Assembly (NCBI GenBank): GCA_019358975.1
Contig: JAHHIL010000031.1
Coordinates: 1 to 57,976, forward strand
From: Trichocoleus desertorum ATA4-8-CV12
Lineage (GTDB): Bacteria > Cyanobacteriota > Cyanobacteriia > FACHB-46
Length of the DNA stretch: 57,976 bases
Direction: 5' to 3'
The first letter of the stretch is position 1, and every line of letters starts with the position of its first letter. Positions 26,335 to 36,800 of this stretch are shown one piece after another. Both the position numbers and the translations under genes were made by a program. The notes under the pieces were generated by a model that ran no database searches, had not been told where the DNA came from, and saw nothing but the letters and a program-made list of their open reading frames with translations.

Positions 26335-26402
26335 AGACACCTGAGATAGTTAAACTGCGATCGCCTTTACTAAGACTAGAGAGGCGATCGCAGTTTTGCA
26401 TT

Positions 26403-29400
26403 TTAGACGACAGAGATAAAGTCGGATTGGGTAATCAGACTAGAGTTGACTCCTGACAAGATTGCTAGCACTTCTCCACCGTTCTTAGCAATGAGCGTAC
26501 TGCCGTTGCTGGAGCTAACCGTCAGTTGCCCGAAGGTTAACCCTTCAGCTAAACCAATTTGGTCTTCGCCATCCGTGAAGTCCTGAATGGTGTCTGTACC
26601 ATTTTGGGAGATTAGCACAAAGGTATCACGTCCTAAACCACCGTTCAGCAGGTCATTACCGCGTCCGCCATACAGCCAGTCTTTCCCCTCTCCACCTTGT
26701 AAGTTATCTATACCATTGCCACCCAATAACTTATCGTCCCCAGTAAAACCTCGTAAGATATCATCACCATTGCCGCCGTTGAGCACATCATCTCCAGCGG
26801 TACCGTTCATGGTATCTTGGCCGTTGCCGCCATCGTCAACCATGCCAACTAATACACTCACAAATGCGATATCAGTTCCGCCCTTACCATCGCTGAGAGT
26901 ATATTCAAAGCTGGCAGTTGCGACGTTGGCATTCGCTGTGAAGACGACATTGCCGTTACTATCGAGGGCAACTGTACCATTCTGGGCATTCTGAACCTGA
27001 GTCAGGCTGAGGACATCTCCTTCAATGCCACCATCGTTAGCGAGTAAGTCAGCCGCCAGGATAGTTTTAGCTGTGCTTTGGCGAGCAGTGACGATGTCAT
27101 TGATGGCATCTGGGTTATCATTCACAGCATTAATCGTGAGATTGACCGTGGCAGTACTGGTTGCGCCATCGCGATCGCGAATCGTGTAAGCGAAGCTATC
27201 TCCGCCGTTGTAGTTAGCGTTGGGGGTGTAGGTATAGGTGCCATTGCCATTGTCAACCAACGCTCCTTTTCCTGGTTGTGTGGTTGTGGTAACACTAAGG
27301 ATATCGCCCAAATCTACGTCAACATCGTTACCTATAAGAGTTGCTGCACTGATTACCAACGGTACATCTTCATTGGTAATCAAGTTATCGTTGCTAGCAG
27401 TGGGAGCATCGTTGGTGTTAGCGATCGCTAAATTGAACAGGTTGCTAACTGAAAGCTCACCGTCAGAAGCTGTAACTTGAATGTTGAGGTTGCCAACCTC
27501 GTCATTGGTGGGTGTACCGCTCAAGGTGGTGCCATCAAAGCTGAGCCAGGTTGGCAGCACCTCCCCAGTCGCTAGCCTTGCCGTATAGGTGAGCGCATCT
27601 CCATCCACATCACTGAAGGTATCGGCTGGAATGGTAAAGGTGAAGGGGCTGTCTTCAAGTGTATTCTGAGCCGCGATCGCCTGATTCACCACCGGAGCAT
27701 CATTAACAGCGGCGATCGTGATAGATTGAGCTACCGCGATGGTGCCCCCATTACCATCAATGACGTTATAGCTGAGGTTGACGCTGCCGTTGTAGTTAGC
27801 AGCAGGAGTGAAGCTATAAGTACCATCATTGTTATTGATTAGAGTGCCATCGGTGGCAACCAAGTCAGCAACAGCGAGAGTGTCTCCATCGACATCGCTG
27901 AAACCTTGGAGTAAATCAGCAGCATTAATGGTGTAGGCGGTATCTTCCGTTCCGTTGATTAGGGCTGCTGACGCGGTTCCTACAGGTACATCGTTAACAG
28001 CATCCACTGTGAAAGATTGAGCCGCTGCAACAGAACCACCGTTGCCATCAACAACGTTATAAGTGAGGTTGACTGTACCGTTGAAGTTAACAGCAGGAGT
28101 GAAGGTATAGGTGCCATTATTGTTGTCAACTAAGGTTCCGTTAGCCGCAACTAGATCTACAACAGAGAGAATATCACCATCTACATCACTGAATCCTGAT
28201 AGTAAATCAGCAGCGTTAATAGTGTAGGTCGTATCTTCTGTGCCTGCACTCAAGTTTGCTGACGCGGTTCCTGTGGGTACATCGTTAACAGCATCCACTG
28301 TGAAAGATTGAGTGGCTGCAACGCTGCCGCCATTTCCATCTACGACGTTATAGGTGAGGTTGACTGTACCGTTGAAGTTGGCAGCAGGCGTGAAGCTATA
28401 AGTACCATCATTGTTATTGATTAGAGTGCCATTGGTAGCAACCAGGTCAGCAACAGAAAGGACATCTCCATCGACATCACTAAAACCTTGCAGCAAGTCA
28501 ACAGCACTGATGGTGTAGCTTGTGTCTTCAGTTCCGTTGATTAAGTTCGTCGATGCAGTTCCTGTGGGTACATCGTTGACTGCATCCACTGTGAACGACT
28601 GAGTCGCTGCAACAGAACCTCCATTACTATCGATTACGTCATAGCTGAGGTTGACTGTGCCGTTGAAGTTGGCAGCAGGCGTGAAGCTATAAGTACCATC
28701 ATTGTTATTGACCAAGTTGCCGTTAGTAGCAGTGAGGTCAGAAATAGAGAGAATGTCACCATCCACATCGCTGAAGCCTTGAAGTAGTTCAGAAGTAGTA
28801 ATGGTATAAGGATTGTCTTCTGTCCCCGTTGCCAATATTGCAGTAGCAGAACCAGTTGGAGCATCGTTGACGGGAGCTAGGGTGAAGCTGTTGGAGGCAT
28901 CAGCCGAGAAGGAGCCATCGCTGACTTTGTAGGTTACACTCACTGCACCGTTGTAATTGTTTGCCCCAGTGATGGTGAAGCTACCGTCCTCGTTCTCCAC
29001 AAAGTTGCCGTTGCTGGTGGCAAAGTCGGTGATAGACAGTGCATCGCCATCAATATCAGTGAAGCCAGCCAGGAGTTGTGCTTTGCTGATGGTGTAAGCC
29101 GTGTCTTCTGTACCGGAAACTAGAGATTCAGTTACAGAACCGGTGGGTGCATCGTTGGTGTTGGCGATCGCTAGCTCAAAGGTACTATTAGCAAACGCGC
29201 CAACTGAATCAGTGGCAGTGACTTTAATGCTGAGATTACCGACATCTTCATTCAAAGGAGTACCGCTGAAGGTCTGAGTAGCAGCATTGAAAACTAACCA
29301 ACTGGGCAGTGGATTACCGTTTTCTAGAGTGGCGCTGTAGGTAAGGGTGTCTCCTGCATCAATATCACTAAAGGCATTACCAGGAATAGTGAAGCTAAAG

Positions 29401-31769
29401 GTAGCGTCTTCGGTTGCAGCTTGATTAGCGATCGCACCACTTACAACCGGGACATCGTTGACGGGAGCGATCGCGAGGGTGACGGTTGTGGGGTTTGCGG
29501 CATAGGTTGTGCCATCAAAACCATTCCAACTAAAGCTGACAGTGCCATTGAAGTTGCTGGCAGGAACAAAGCTGAGTGTGTCGAGAGCGGAAACAGCAAT
29601 TTCCTGACTAAGGGTGACAAGGCTATCACCTAAGTTAAGAACGCCGTTAGTCGGGAGAGTAGTAATTTTAATTTTGGTTAGGCTATCACCATCAGCATCG
29701 GCGAAAGCAGTTATAAAGTCGCCACTTGTGAAAGCAATGGGAGTATCTTCGTTGCCTAACTTACCTACACTGCTAAGAACAGGGGCGTCATTAGTGACAT
29801 CTAACACCCAAAGCTCTGGGCCATTCGCTCCGTTATCTGCGGAGAGATACAAATTGCCGTTCTCAAAGCCGAGAATGGTTAGGTTGGAACTACCTGCGCC
29901 AGGGTTGAGGTCAACGACGAGTTCGGGCAAATTTGTTTGTGAATTAATCTTCCACAGCTCATTGCCATTGGCACTGTTTCGGGCACGGAAGTAGAGGGTG
30001 CCGTTGACGTTGGTCAGAGAGGAGGGAGCAGAACTGCCAGAGCCCGCTTCAATATCAGTGACACGCACTGGATTACTCGTAGTGGGGTCAATCTTCCACA
30101 GCTCATAACCATTGGCGCTGTTATAGGCACTGAAGTAGAGCGTGCCGTTGACGTTGGTCAGAGAGGAGGGAGCAGAACTGCCAGAGCCCGCTTCAATCTC
30201 GAGGCGCACTGGATTACCCGTAGTCGGGTCAATCTTCCACAGCTCAGAGCCATTGGCGCTGTTATAGGCACGGAAGTAGAGCGTGCCGTTGACGTTGGTC
30301 AGAGAGGAGGGAGCAGAACTGCCAGAGCCCGCTTCAATCTCGAGGCGCACTGGATTACCCGTAGTCGGGTCAATCTTCCACAGCTCAGAGCCATTGGCGC
30401 TGTTATAGGCACGGAAGTAGAGCGTGCCGTTGACGTTGGTCAGATTTTCAGGATAGGAACTGCCAGAGCCCGCTTCAATCTCGAGGCGCACTGGATTACT
30501 CGTAGTGGGGTCAATCTTCCACAGCTCATAACCATTGGCGCTGTTATAGGCACGGAAGTAGAGCGTGCCGTTGACGTTGGTCAGAGAGGAGGGAGCAGAA
30601 CTGCCAGAGCCCGCTTCAATATCAGTGACACGCACTGGATTACTCGTAGTGGGGTCAATCTTCCACAGCTCATTGCCATTGGCGCTGTTGGTGGCACGGA
30701 AGTAGAGCGTGCCGTTGACGTTGGTCAGATTTTCAGGATAGGAACTGCCAGAGCCCGCTTCAATCTCGAGGCGCACTGGATTACCCGTAGTCGGGTCAAG
30801 CTTCCACAGCTCATAACCATTGGCGCTGTTATAGGCACGGAAGTAGAGCGTGCCGTTGACGTTGGTCAGATTTTCAGGATAGGAACTGCCAGAGCCCGCT
30901 TCAATCTCGAGGCGCACTGGATTACCCGTAGTCGGGTCAAGCTTCCACAGCTCATAACCATTGGCGCTGTTATAGGCATTGAAGTAGAGCGTGCCGTTGA
31001 CGTTGGTCAGAGAGGAGGGAGAAGAACCCAAATCTTGGGTATTAACATCCACTACAGATAAATTACCCGTAGTGGGGTCAATCTTCCACAGCTCAGAGCC
31101 ATTGGCGCTGTTATAGGCACGGAAGTAGAGCGTGCCGTTGACATCTGTAAAGTTGCTGGGGTGAGAACTATCGGTGCCTAAGTTGAGGTTGTATTGCACA
31201 GGCTCTGAGTTCAACATACCCTCATATTGCTCAAGTACTGTTGAAATAAAAGCTAGCTTAGTGGCTACTTCCTGATTAATCTGTAACTCCCAGTCTCCGC
31301 CTAGATCGGTATTACCCGTTTTGGTGGTTGACGCAGCAATTTTGGTTCCGGTAAGCTTGCCCAGTTGGGCTACAAGAGCCTGTCCCCTTTCGCCCTGGGC
31401 TACTTCACAGCCGTAAATCAGTAACTCTGCGTTATTAGTGAAGGCTTCGGCCCAGGCTTGCAGTTCCCAGGAGTAGCGATCGATGGTTTCGAGGCTTAGT
31501 TCACTGGTACCCAGTTGCACTCGTCCCGGTGAGCCGTGAGATACCACATGCACAGCGGTTAGATTTTGGCGTTGGGCTAAAACGTGACTAATTTGCTCGA
31601 CCCCATCTGCCATTGCCTCTAGCACAACGACCTCAACCCCCGATCGCACCCCTGCGACTAAATCTGGGTAATCGATTACGGCTGGATCAACAAAGACAAT
31701 TTCGCGGCTAGTGACTGGAGTGCTGAGGCTGGGAGAAGCAGATGGAGATTTTTGCAAAGTAGCGGTCAT
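26403..31769 (-). CDS. Giant secreted DUF4347 / ELW-repeat / cadherin-like / RTX protein
   Basis: From the ATG at 31769 the protein has 1788 residues; a TTG three codons upstream lacks a usable ribosome-binding site. Order: DUF4347 domain (about 25-185, with VHVVSHGSPG and LLIYGCEVAQGERG); about ten ELW repeats of 47-48 residues (about 195-660); a series of cadherin-like/Ig-like domains of about 90-100 residues, each ending VNDVP or NDAP (about 660-1640); and a C-terminal RTX block of GGxGxDxLxGG nonapeptides (about 1650-1715) that would bind calcium. There is no N-terminal signal peptide, as expected for type I secretion by a C-terminal signal. Such proteins are adhesins or outer-surface/matrix proteins. 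No type I exporter genes are adjacent. Confidence 0.92.
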   Translation of the reverse strand: MTATLQKSPSASPSLSTPVTSREIVFVDPAVIDYPDLVAGVRSGVEVVVLEAMADGVEQISHVLAQRQNLTAVHVVSHGSPGRVQLGTSELSLETIDRYSWELQAWAEAFTNNAELLIYGCEVAQGERGQALVAQLGKLTGTKIAASTTKTGNTDLGGDWELQINQEVATKLAFISTVLEQYEGMLNSEPVQYNLNLGTDSSHPSNFTDVNGTLYFRAYNSANGSELWKIDPTTGNLSVVDVNTQDLGSSPSSLTNVNGTLYFNAYNSANGYELWKLDPTTGNPVRLEIEAGSGSSYPENLTNVNGTLYFRAYNSANGYELWKLDPTTGNPVRLEIEAGSGSSYPENLTNVNGTLYFRATNSANGNELWKIDPTTSNPVRVTDIEAGSGSSAPSSLTNVNGTLYFRAYNSANGYELWKIDPTTSNPVRLEIEAGSGSSYPENLTNVNGTLYFRAYNSANGSELWKIDPTTGNPVRLEIEAGSGSSAPSSLTNVNGTLYFRAYNSANGSELWKIDPTTGNPVRLEIEAGSGSSAPSSLTNVNGTLYFSAYNSANGYELWKIDPTTSNPVRVTDIEAGSGSSAPSSLTNVNGTLYFRARNSANGNELWKINSQTNLPELVVDLNPGAGSSNLTILGFENGNLYLSADNGANGPELWVLDVTNDAPVLSSVGKLGNEDTPIAFTSGDFITAFADADGDSLTKIKITTLPTNGVLNLGDSLVTLSQEIAVSALDTLSFVPASNFNGTVSFSWNGFDGTTYAANPTTVTLAIAPVNDVPVVSGAIANQAATEDATFSFTIPGNAFSDIDAGDTLTYSATLENGNPLPSWLVFNAATQTFSGTPLNEDVGNLSIKVTATDSVGAFANSTFELAIANTNDAPTGSVTESLVSGTEDTAYTISKAQLLAGFTDIDGDALSITDFATSNGNFVENEDGSFTITGANNYNGAVSVTYKVSDGSFSADASNSFTLAPVNDAPTGSATAILATGTEDNPYTITTSELLQGFSDVDGDILSISDLTATNGNLVNNNDGTYSFTPAANFNGTVNLSYDVIDSNGGSVAATQSFTVDAVNDVPTGTASTNLINGTEDTSYTISAVDLLQGFSDVDGDVLSVADLVATNGTLINNNDGTYSFTPAANFNGTVNLTYNVVDGNGGSVAATQSFTVDAVNDVPTGTASANLSAGTEDTTYTINAADLLSGFSDVDGDILSVVDLVAANGTLVDNNNGTYTFTPAVNFNGTVNLTYNVVDGNGGSVAAAQSFTVDAVNDVPVGTASAALINGTEDTAYTINAADLLQGFSDVDGDTLAVADLVATDGTLINNNDGTYSFTPAANYNGSVNLSYNVIDGNGGTIAVAQSITIAAVNDAPVVNQAIAAQNTLEDSPFTFTIPADTFSDVDGDALTYTARLATGEVLPTWLSFDGTTLSGTPTNDEVGNLNIQVTASDGELSVSNLFNLAIANTNDAPTASNDNLITNEDVPLVISAATLIGNDVDVDLGDILSVTTTTQPGKGALVDNGNGTYTYTPNANYNGGDSFAYTIRDRDGATSTATVNLTINAVNDNPDAINDIVTARQSTAKTILAADLLANDGGIEGDVLSLTQVQNAQNGTVALDSNGNVVFTANANVATASFEYTLSDGKGGTDIAFVSVLVGMVDDGGNGQDTMNGTAGDDVLNGGNGDDILRGFTGDDKLLGGNGIDNLQGGEGKDWLYGGRGNDLLNGGLGRDTFVLISQNGTDTIQDFTDGEDQIGLAEGLTFGQLTVSSSNGSTLIAKNGGEVLAILSGVNSSLITQSDFISVV
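29940..31150. repeat. Tandem 141/144-bp coding repeats (ELW units)
   Basis: About eight near-identical units lie in tandem inside the giant RTX gene, each with the reverse-complement text GCCGTTGACGTTGGTCAG. Two codon-level variants alternate: one encodes VRVTDIEAGS (144 bp) and one VRLEIEAGS (141 bp). A second pair of variants (SSAPSSL or SSYPENL) is shuffled independently of the first, pointing to unequal crossing-over or gene conversion among units. Confidence 0.85.
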
Positions 31770-32028
31770 GGTACTCAACTTTCAGACAACTTTAGCGCCT
31801 GCCCCTACCGCTTGGGAGTCGGAAAAGGTCAGGAAAAAGTCAGATCTTTTAGCAGCAACCCTTGTGGTGGAGCAGTGAGCGGCAATCAGTCTTGCGGATC
31901 GTGCCAAAAGACAGAGGCTATTACCCCTGAGCTTGACTACCTTTGAACTATTCCTGGTTGAGTTCTCTGTTCTTTTTGCCTTTCTGGTTAGAGTGAGCTT
32001 CACAAAACGCTGCTAAGGGAGAACCGTT

Positions 32029-33843
32029 TTGCTGGGCAACTCGATACAAGTCGCTTTACCATCTATGACTCAGGGAGATTCGGGTACTCACTCACCCACC
32101 TCTCTGTTAACGGCTGCTGAGGTTAGCTCTAGCACAGCTACTCAGACAGGTACTCTTCTGCGGTTTGCGCAAGTGGCGGAACAGGTGGGTGCCACGACGA
32201 AACGCTTGGCCAAGTCCGCTCTGCTGGGTCACTACTTTAATGGTCTCAATGACGAGCATCTAGCCTATGCAGCTCGTTATTTCGCAGGCTATGTATTTCC
32301 TTTGAAGGAGCAAAGGACCACCAAGATAGGAGGGGCAACTCTGTTGTCAGCTTTGATGCTGATTACGGAAATTGAGCTGGAGACGCTCAAGGTGCAGTTG
32401 GTGAAACTGGGAGATCTGGGTGATGTTACGGCTGCTATATTTCCCGATCGCGCCTTAGCCTCGCTTAACCTTACCGATGTCGCGATCGCCCTAGAGCAAA
32501 TTGCTAAAACCAAAGGTTCCAAGCGCAAACTAGAGTGGGTGGTGAAACTGCTAAAACGCGCTACGCCTCTGGAAGCGAAGTATTTAGTCAAGCTGTTATC
32601 TGGAGATCTGCGGATTGGCCTTAAGGAAGGTGCGGTAGAAGATGCGATCGCTCGATTAGCAAGGCAAAAGGTAGAGCGGATTCAGTGGGTGAATATGTTG
32701 CTGGGGGATATTGGGACAACGGCTGTATTGGCTCGTCACGGCCAGCTAGAGCAAGCCCAAATGCAGTTATTCCATCCGGTCAAGTTTATGTTGGCTAGCC
32801 CCGCCGAGGATTTGGCAGAAGTAACCAGGCTGTTGCCAGGAGAATTTGCGGTTGAGGATAAGTATGATGGCATCCGGGCACAGGTGCATATTGCCCCCGC
32901 AGACCCAACAGATAAATCAGCTCACGGAACGGTCGTTAATGGCGTGCGTGTCGCTCTCTTTTCTCGCACATTGGATGACATCACAGCTAGTTTTCCGGAT
33001 TTGTTGGCTCCGTTGGCTGCTTTAGTGCAGGAAACTAGGGAGGGAGAAACGACAACAGGATTGATCTTGGATGGGGAGATTGTACCGTTTCGAGGCGAGC
33101 AGACTCTTCCCTTTCAGGAACTACAAAAGCGACTGGGACGTAAAACTCCTGCTGAGGCGTTATTGGCTGAAGTACCCGTGGCGTTTATTGCCTATGATCT
33201 GCTCTACCAAAATGGGGCGGTGCTGATTGAGGAGCCTTATGTGCAGCGTCAGGCGGTATTGACTGCGCTACCACTCACAACACCCAGAGCTCGTCGGGCT
33301 ATGTCACAACGCTTTAATGATACCACCGCTTTGGATGCAGAATTTCTTGCAGCTCGCGATCGCGGTAACGAAGGATTGATGGTCAAAGCGCTCAACTCAA
33401 CTTACAAACCAGGTCGGCGGGGTAAGGATTGGCTGAAAATCAAGCGGGCGATCGCCACTCTGGATGTGGTGGTGACAGCCGCAGAAGTGGGCACTGGCAA
33501 GCGCAGTCGCTTTCTCTCCGACTACACCTTTGCGGTGCGTGCCAGCGAGACCGATCTCACTTTGCTGAATGTGGGAAAAGCTTACTCTGGCTTGACGGAT
33601 GCGGAAGTGACAGAACTGTCTACTTGGTTCCAAGCCCATACCTTGCAAGAGTTTGCTCATGGCAAAGTGCATGTCGTGCAGCCTCGCATTGTTCTGGAGG
33701 TGACGTTCGATCGCGTCCAACTCTCTAAACGCCATAAGAGCGGCTATGCCCTGCGCTTTCCTCGGATTGTGCGGATACGGCCTGATAAGCCACCGGAAGA
33801 AATTGACACGCTGGAAACAGTCCGTCGGCTTGCAGAAACATGA
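32029..33843 (+). CDS. ATP-dependent DNA ligase (archaeal/LigB-like type)
   Basis: The 604-aa protein has an N-terminal ligase domain (about 45-215, with KLLSGDLRIGLKEG), a nucleotidyltransferase domain with the adenylated lysine in EDKYDGIR (Lys278), the EGEIV-type motif LDGEIV and LMVKALNSTY, then an OB-fold with KRHKSGYALRFPRIVRIR. This is the arrangement of archaeal/eukaryotic-type ligases and not of the NAD-dependent LigA that all cyanobacteria should carry elsewhere. I take the TTG at 32029 as start because AAGGGAG precedes it; the next ATG (32065) has no such site. Bacterial copies usually serve repair, often beside a helicase and exonuclease, but none is adjacent here. It is convergent with the WD40 gene. 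Confidence 0.9.
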   Translation: MLGNSIQVALPSMTQGDSGTHSPTSLLTAAEVSSSTATQTGTLLRFAQVAEQVGATTKRLAKSALLGHYFNGLNDEHLAYAARYFAGYVFPLKEQRTTKIGGATLLSALMLITEIELETLKVQLVKLGDLGDVTAAIFPDRALASLNLTDVAIALEQIAKTKGSKRKLEWVVKLLKRATPLEAKYLVKLLSGDLRIGLKEGAVEDAIARLARQKVERIQWVNMLLGDIGTTAVLARHGQLEQAQMQLFHPVKFMLASPAEDLAEVTRLLPGEFAVEDKYDGIRAQVHIAPADPTDKSAHGTVVNGVRVALFSRTLDDITASFPDLLAPLAALVQETREGETTTGLILDGEIVPFRGEQTLPFQELQKRLGRKTPAEALLAEVPVAFIAYDLLYQNGAVLIEEPYVQRQAVLTALPLTTPRARRAMSQRFNDTTALDAEFLAARDRGNEGLMVKALNSTYKPGRRGKDWLKIKRAIATLDVVVTAAEVGTGKRSRFLSDYTFAVRASETDLTLLNVGKAYSGLTDAEVTELSTWFQAHTLQEFAHGKVHVVQPRIVLEVTFDRVQLSKRHKSGYALRFPRIVRIRPDKPPEEIDTLETVRRLAET

Positions 33844-33885
33844 GAACTTGCCAATCATGACGCAAAAAGCTACGGCGATCGCTTC

Positions 33886-36800
33886 TTAATCCACTGCTCC
33901 CAAAAGATGCAGTGTTTCCTTCTCCGCATCCGTCAGCCCTGTTATGCCTGTAATCTTCATACCTTCGTAAGGACGAGGGGCACGTAGAACATTGAGACAT
34001 TGACCAGTGACAATATCCCAAAGGCGAATCGTGCCATCTTGGCTCCCAGTGGCTAGGATTTGGCTGTCAGGGATAAAGTAGACTGAATTGACTGTGTGGG
34101 TATGACCTGTCAGCACTTGCAGACAGTTTCCGGTGGCCACATCCCAAATCCGCGCGGTTTGATCATCACTACAACTGGCCAGAATTTTGCTGTCAGCACT
34201 GAATTTCGCTCGCCAAGTCTGTTTGGTGTGACCTTGAAGAAAGTGCAAGCAGGTGCGAGTGTGAGCATCCCATAAACTTAAAGTGCCATCAGGACTACTA
34301 CAAGCCAAGATTTGACCATTGGGGCTAAACTCGGCTAACCAGACACGATGCTTTACAGGGGGTAATTCTGCTAGATATTCCCCCGTCGCTAAATCCCAGA
34401 ACTTGATGACTAAATCTTGCCCTCCACTGACTAATGTTTTGCCATCTGGGCTACAAGAGAGAGACCAAGTACGACCTTGATGGGCTGCGATCGCTCTTAA
34501 ACATTCACCCGACTGCACATCCCAAAATTGAATCAGTCCATTCCCCGCGCCACTAATCAAGACTTGATCATTGGGGCTAAAAGCGATCGCCCAAAACCAG
34601 TAGGTGTTTCCTCTTAGCACCCGACTACACTCACCAGTTTGGGCATTCCACAAGCGAATGGATGAGTCGCTGCTACTACTAGCAAGCATAGAGTGATCTG
34701 AATTGAAAGCAAGCGACCAAATTCTAGCAGCGTGGCCTTTTAGGGATTTGTAGCATTCTCCAGATGAGAGATTCCAGAAGTGAATCATGCCATTGTTGTG
34801 ACCGCTCACTAACCAATGGCGATCGCGAGCATAAGTAAGCGCAAAAATCTCATCCTTAAAGCCGTGAAATGTTCGGGTCAATTGCCCAGACTGGACATCC
34901 CATAATTTCAAGATTTGATCTTCTCCGCCTGTGGCACAGATCGCACCATCCGGGCTAAACGCGATCGCTGAAATCTGGTTAGAATGTCCTGCTAATATCT
35001 TTTCGCAACACCAAGTTGCTAAATTCCAAAGCTGCACTCTATTTTGAGCATCAGCGATCGCTAAGAGTTTTCCAGTTGGGTCACAGATACCAGAGAGTAA
35101 CCAGTCTCCATGATTTTGCCAGATGGCTAAACACTCACCTGTATGAGGGTTCCATCTCCTGACTGTTTCATAATCTCCGATGCTCAGTAGGGTGTCATCA
35201 CTGGGGTGAAACTCTACAAATCGAACCCAGTTTTGGTGCCCTTCCAAAAGCCGTAGGCATTCTCCTGTCAGGGCATCCCATAAGCGAATCGTCTGATCAG
35301 AACTGCCACTCGCTAGTAACGTACCATCAGGACTGAGAGCGACTCTCCAAACGCGATCGCGATGTCCTTCCAGGGTTTTGAGGCAGATGCCTGAGCTGAC
35401 TTGCCAAATTTTGACTGTTTGGTCATTACTGGCACTGAATAGAAACTGACCATCTGGACTAAATAGAATATGCTGCACCCAACTAGTATGTCCTTCCAGC
35501 ACGCTCAGGCGGGTCTTGGTCTCAACGTCCCAAAAGCAAATGGCATGGTCATAATTGCTGCTCGCCAAGATCCTACCATCGGGGCTGAAAGCGACTGAAC
35601 TAACCCAACTGCTGTGTCCCTTCCAAGTCAAAATCTGTCTTCCGGTCGGGACGTGCCAAAGACGCAGAATCCCATCTATTTCTCCGGTTGCCAGCAGATT
35701 ACCATCAGGACTGAAAGCGGCGGCTAGAATGCTTCCGGTGGTTTCGGTAAAGACAGATTTCTCTAGAGTGGCATGGGTGAAGTTTGTCCGGGGTAAAGAG
35801 ACATTGGCTAAATAGGCTTGACGAATTGCCAGATCAGAGAAATCGCGATCGCTCAAGTCTACTTTTAAGTAGCAAAGTAGATTGAGGATGTTACCTGCCG
35901 CGTAGCCTGTGTACGGTAAAGATTTACCTCGCAACTCTGCCAATATTTGGTCTAACTGTTGTTCGATCGGTTCGAGTTCGCCTAGCTTAGCCAAGAGTTG
36001 ATCAGTGAGTGGTTGGAGGATCAGTTGCTTTTGAGCTTCACGGATATAGTCTTTAGCGATCGCTTTGAGTAGAGCATGACTTTTGAAGAAACGTAGATCG
36101 CCTGTTTGGATCTCCTGGGCAATGGCCTGAATGAATTGAGCGGCGAAATACTCCATCAACACTGGATGTAGGGTAAAGCGATCGCCACTTTTCTCCAAGG
36201 CTAAGCGGCGTTGTAGAGATTGCAGTGTAGTAGGTAGTTGCTTCTTAGAAATGGGAGAAAGGAGATCTTCGCTGAGTTGAGCGATCGCCACTGGTTCACG
36301 ATTGATCACCAACCAATAAACCACCTCAATCTCTTGCTCAGTTAAGCGCTGAAAATACCAATTTAACAAGTCTTGCAAGTCATGAAAGATGGGTCTGCCA
36401 TACCCCAGAAACTCGGTAATGTTACCGCAGAAAACATCACGAATATGTTTGGCAGCTAGCGCTAGAGGATTTCCGTTGTAGAGAGCAATCAGTTCTTGCC
36501 AATCCTGTTCAGAGCCAGAAAACTGATCAACCTCAGCAAAGATCTGTTTCCCATCGACAACTTCTAACCCACCGAGTTCTAGCGATCGCACAGGTCGATT
36601 GCGACCTTCCAAACGCGCTACTTCTCGCGGCTTCTCGCGGCTGGTGAGTAACAGGCAGCTTTGATGCGGCACTTCCCCCAGTTGCTTAAACAGTTGCCCA
36701 TAGCCTTCATATCCTGCTCGATACTGTCCTGCTATATCTCCACCTTGCAAAATCGTTTCTACGTTATCCAAAATCAGCAAACAGCGCCGCGATCGCAAGT

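Noticed and set aside
27078-27480. Plus-strand frames of 80-117 residues inside the RTX gene
   Set aside because: They are antisense shadows of the repetitive cadherin-like coding sequence.
29940-31150. CRISPR-like regular repeats
   Set aside because: The repeats are coding, in frame, 141-144 bp long and contiguous, without unique spacers.
36621-36640. Tandem CTTCTCGCGG repeat in the NB-ARC gene
   Set aside because: It encodes the normal conserved SREKPREVARLEG segment of the family, so it needs no special explanation.
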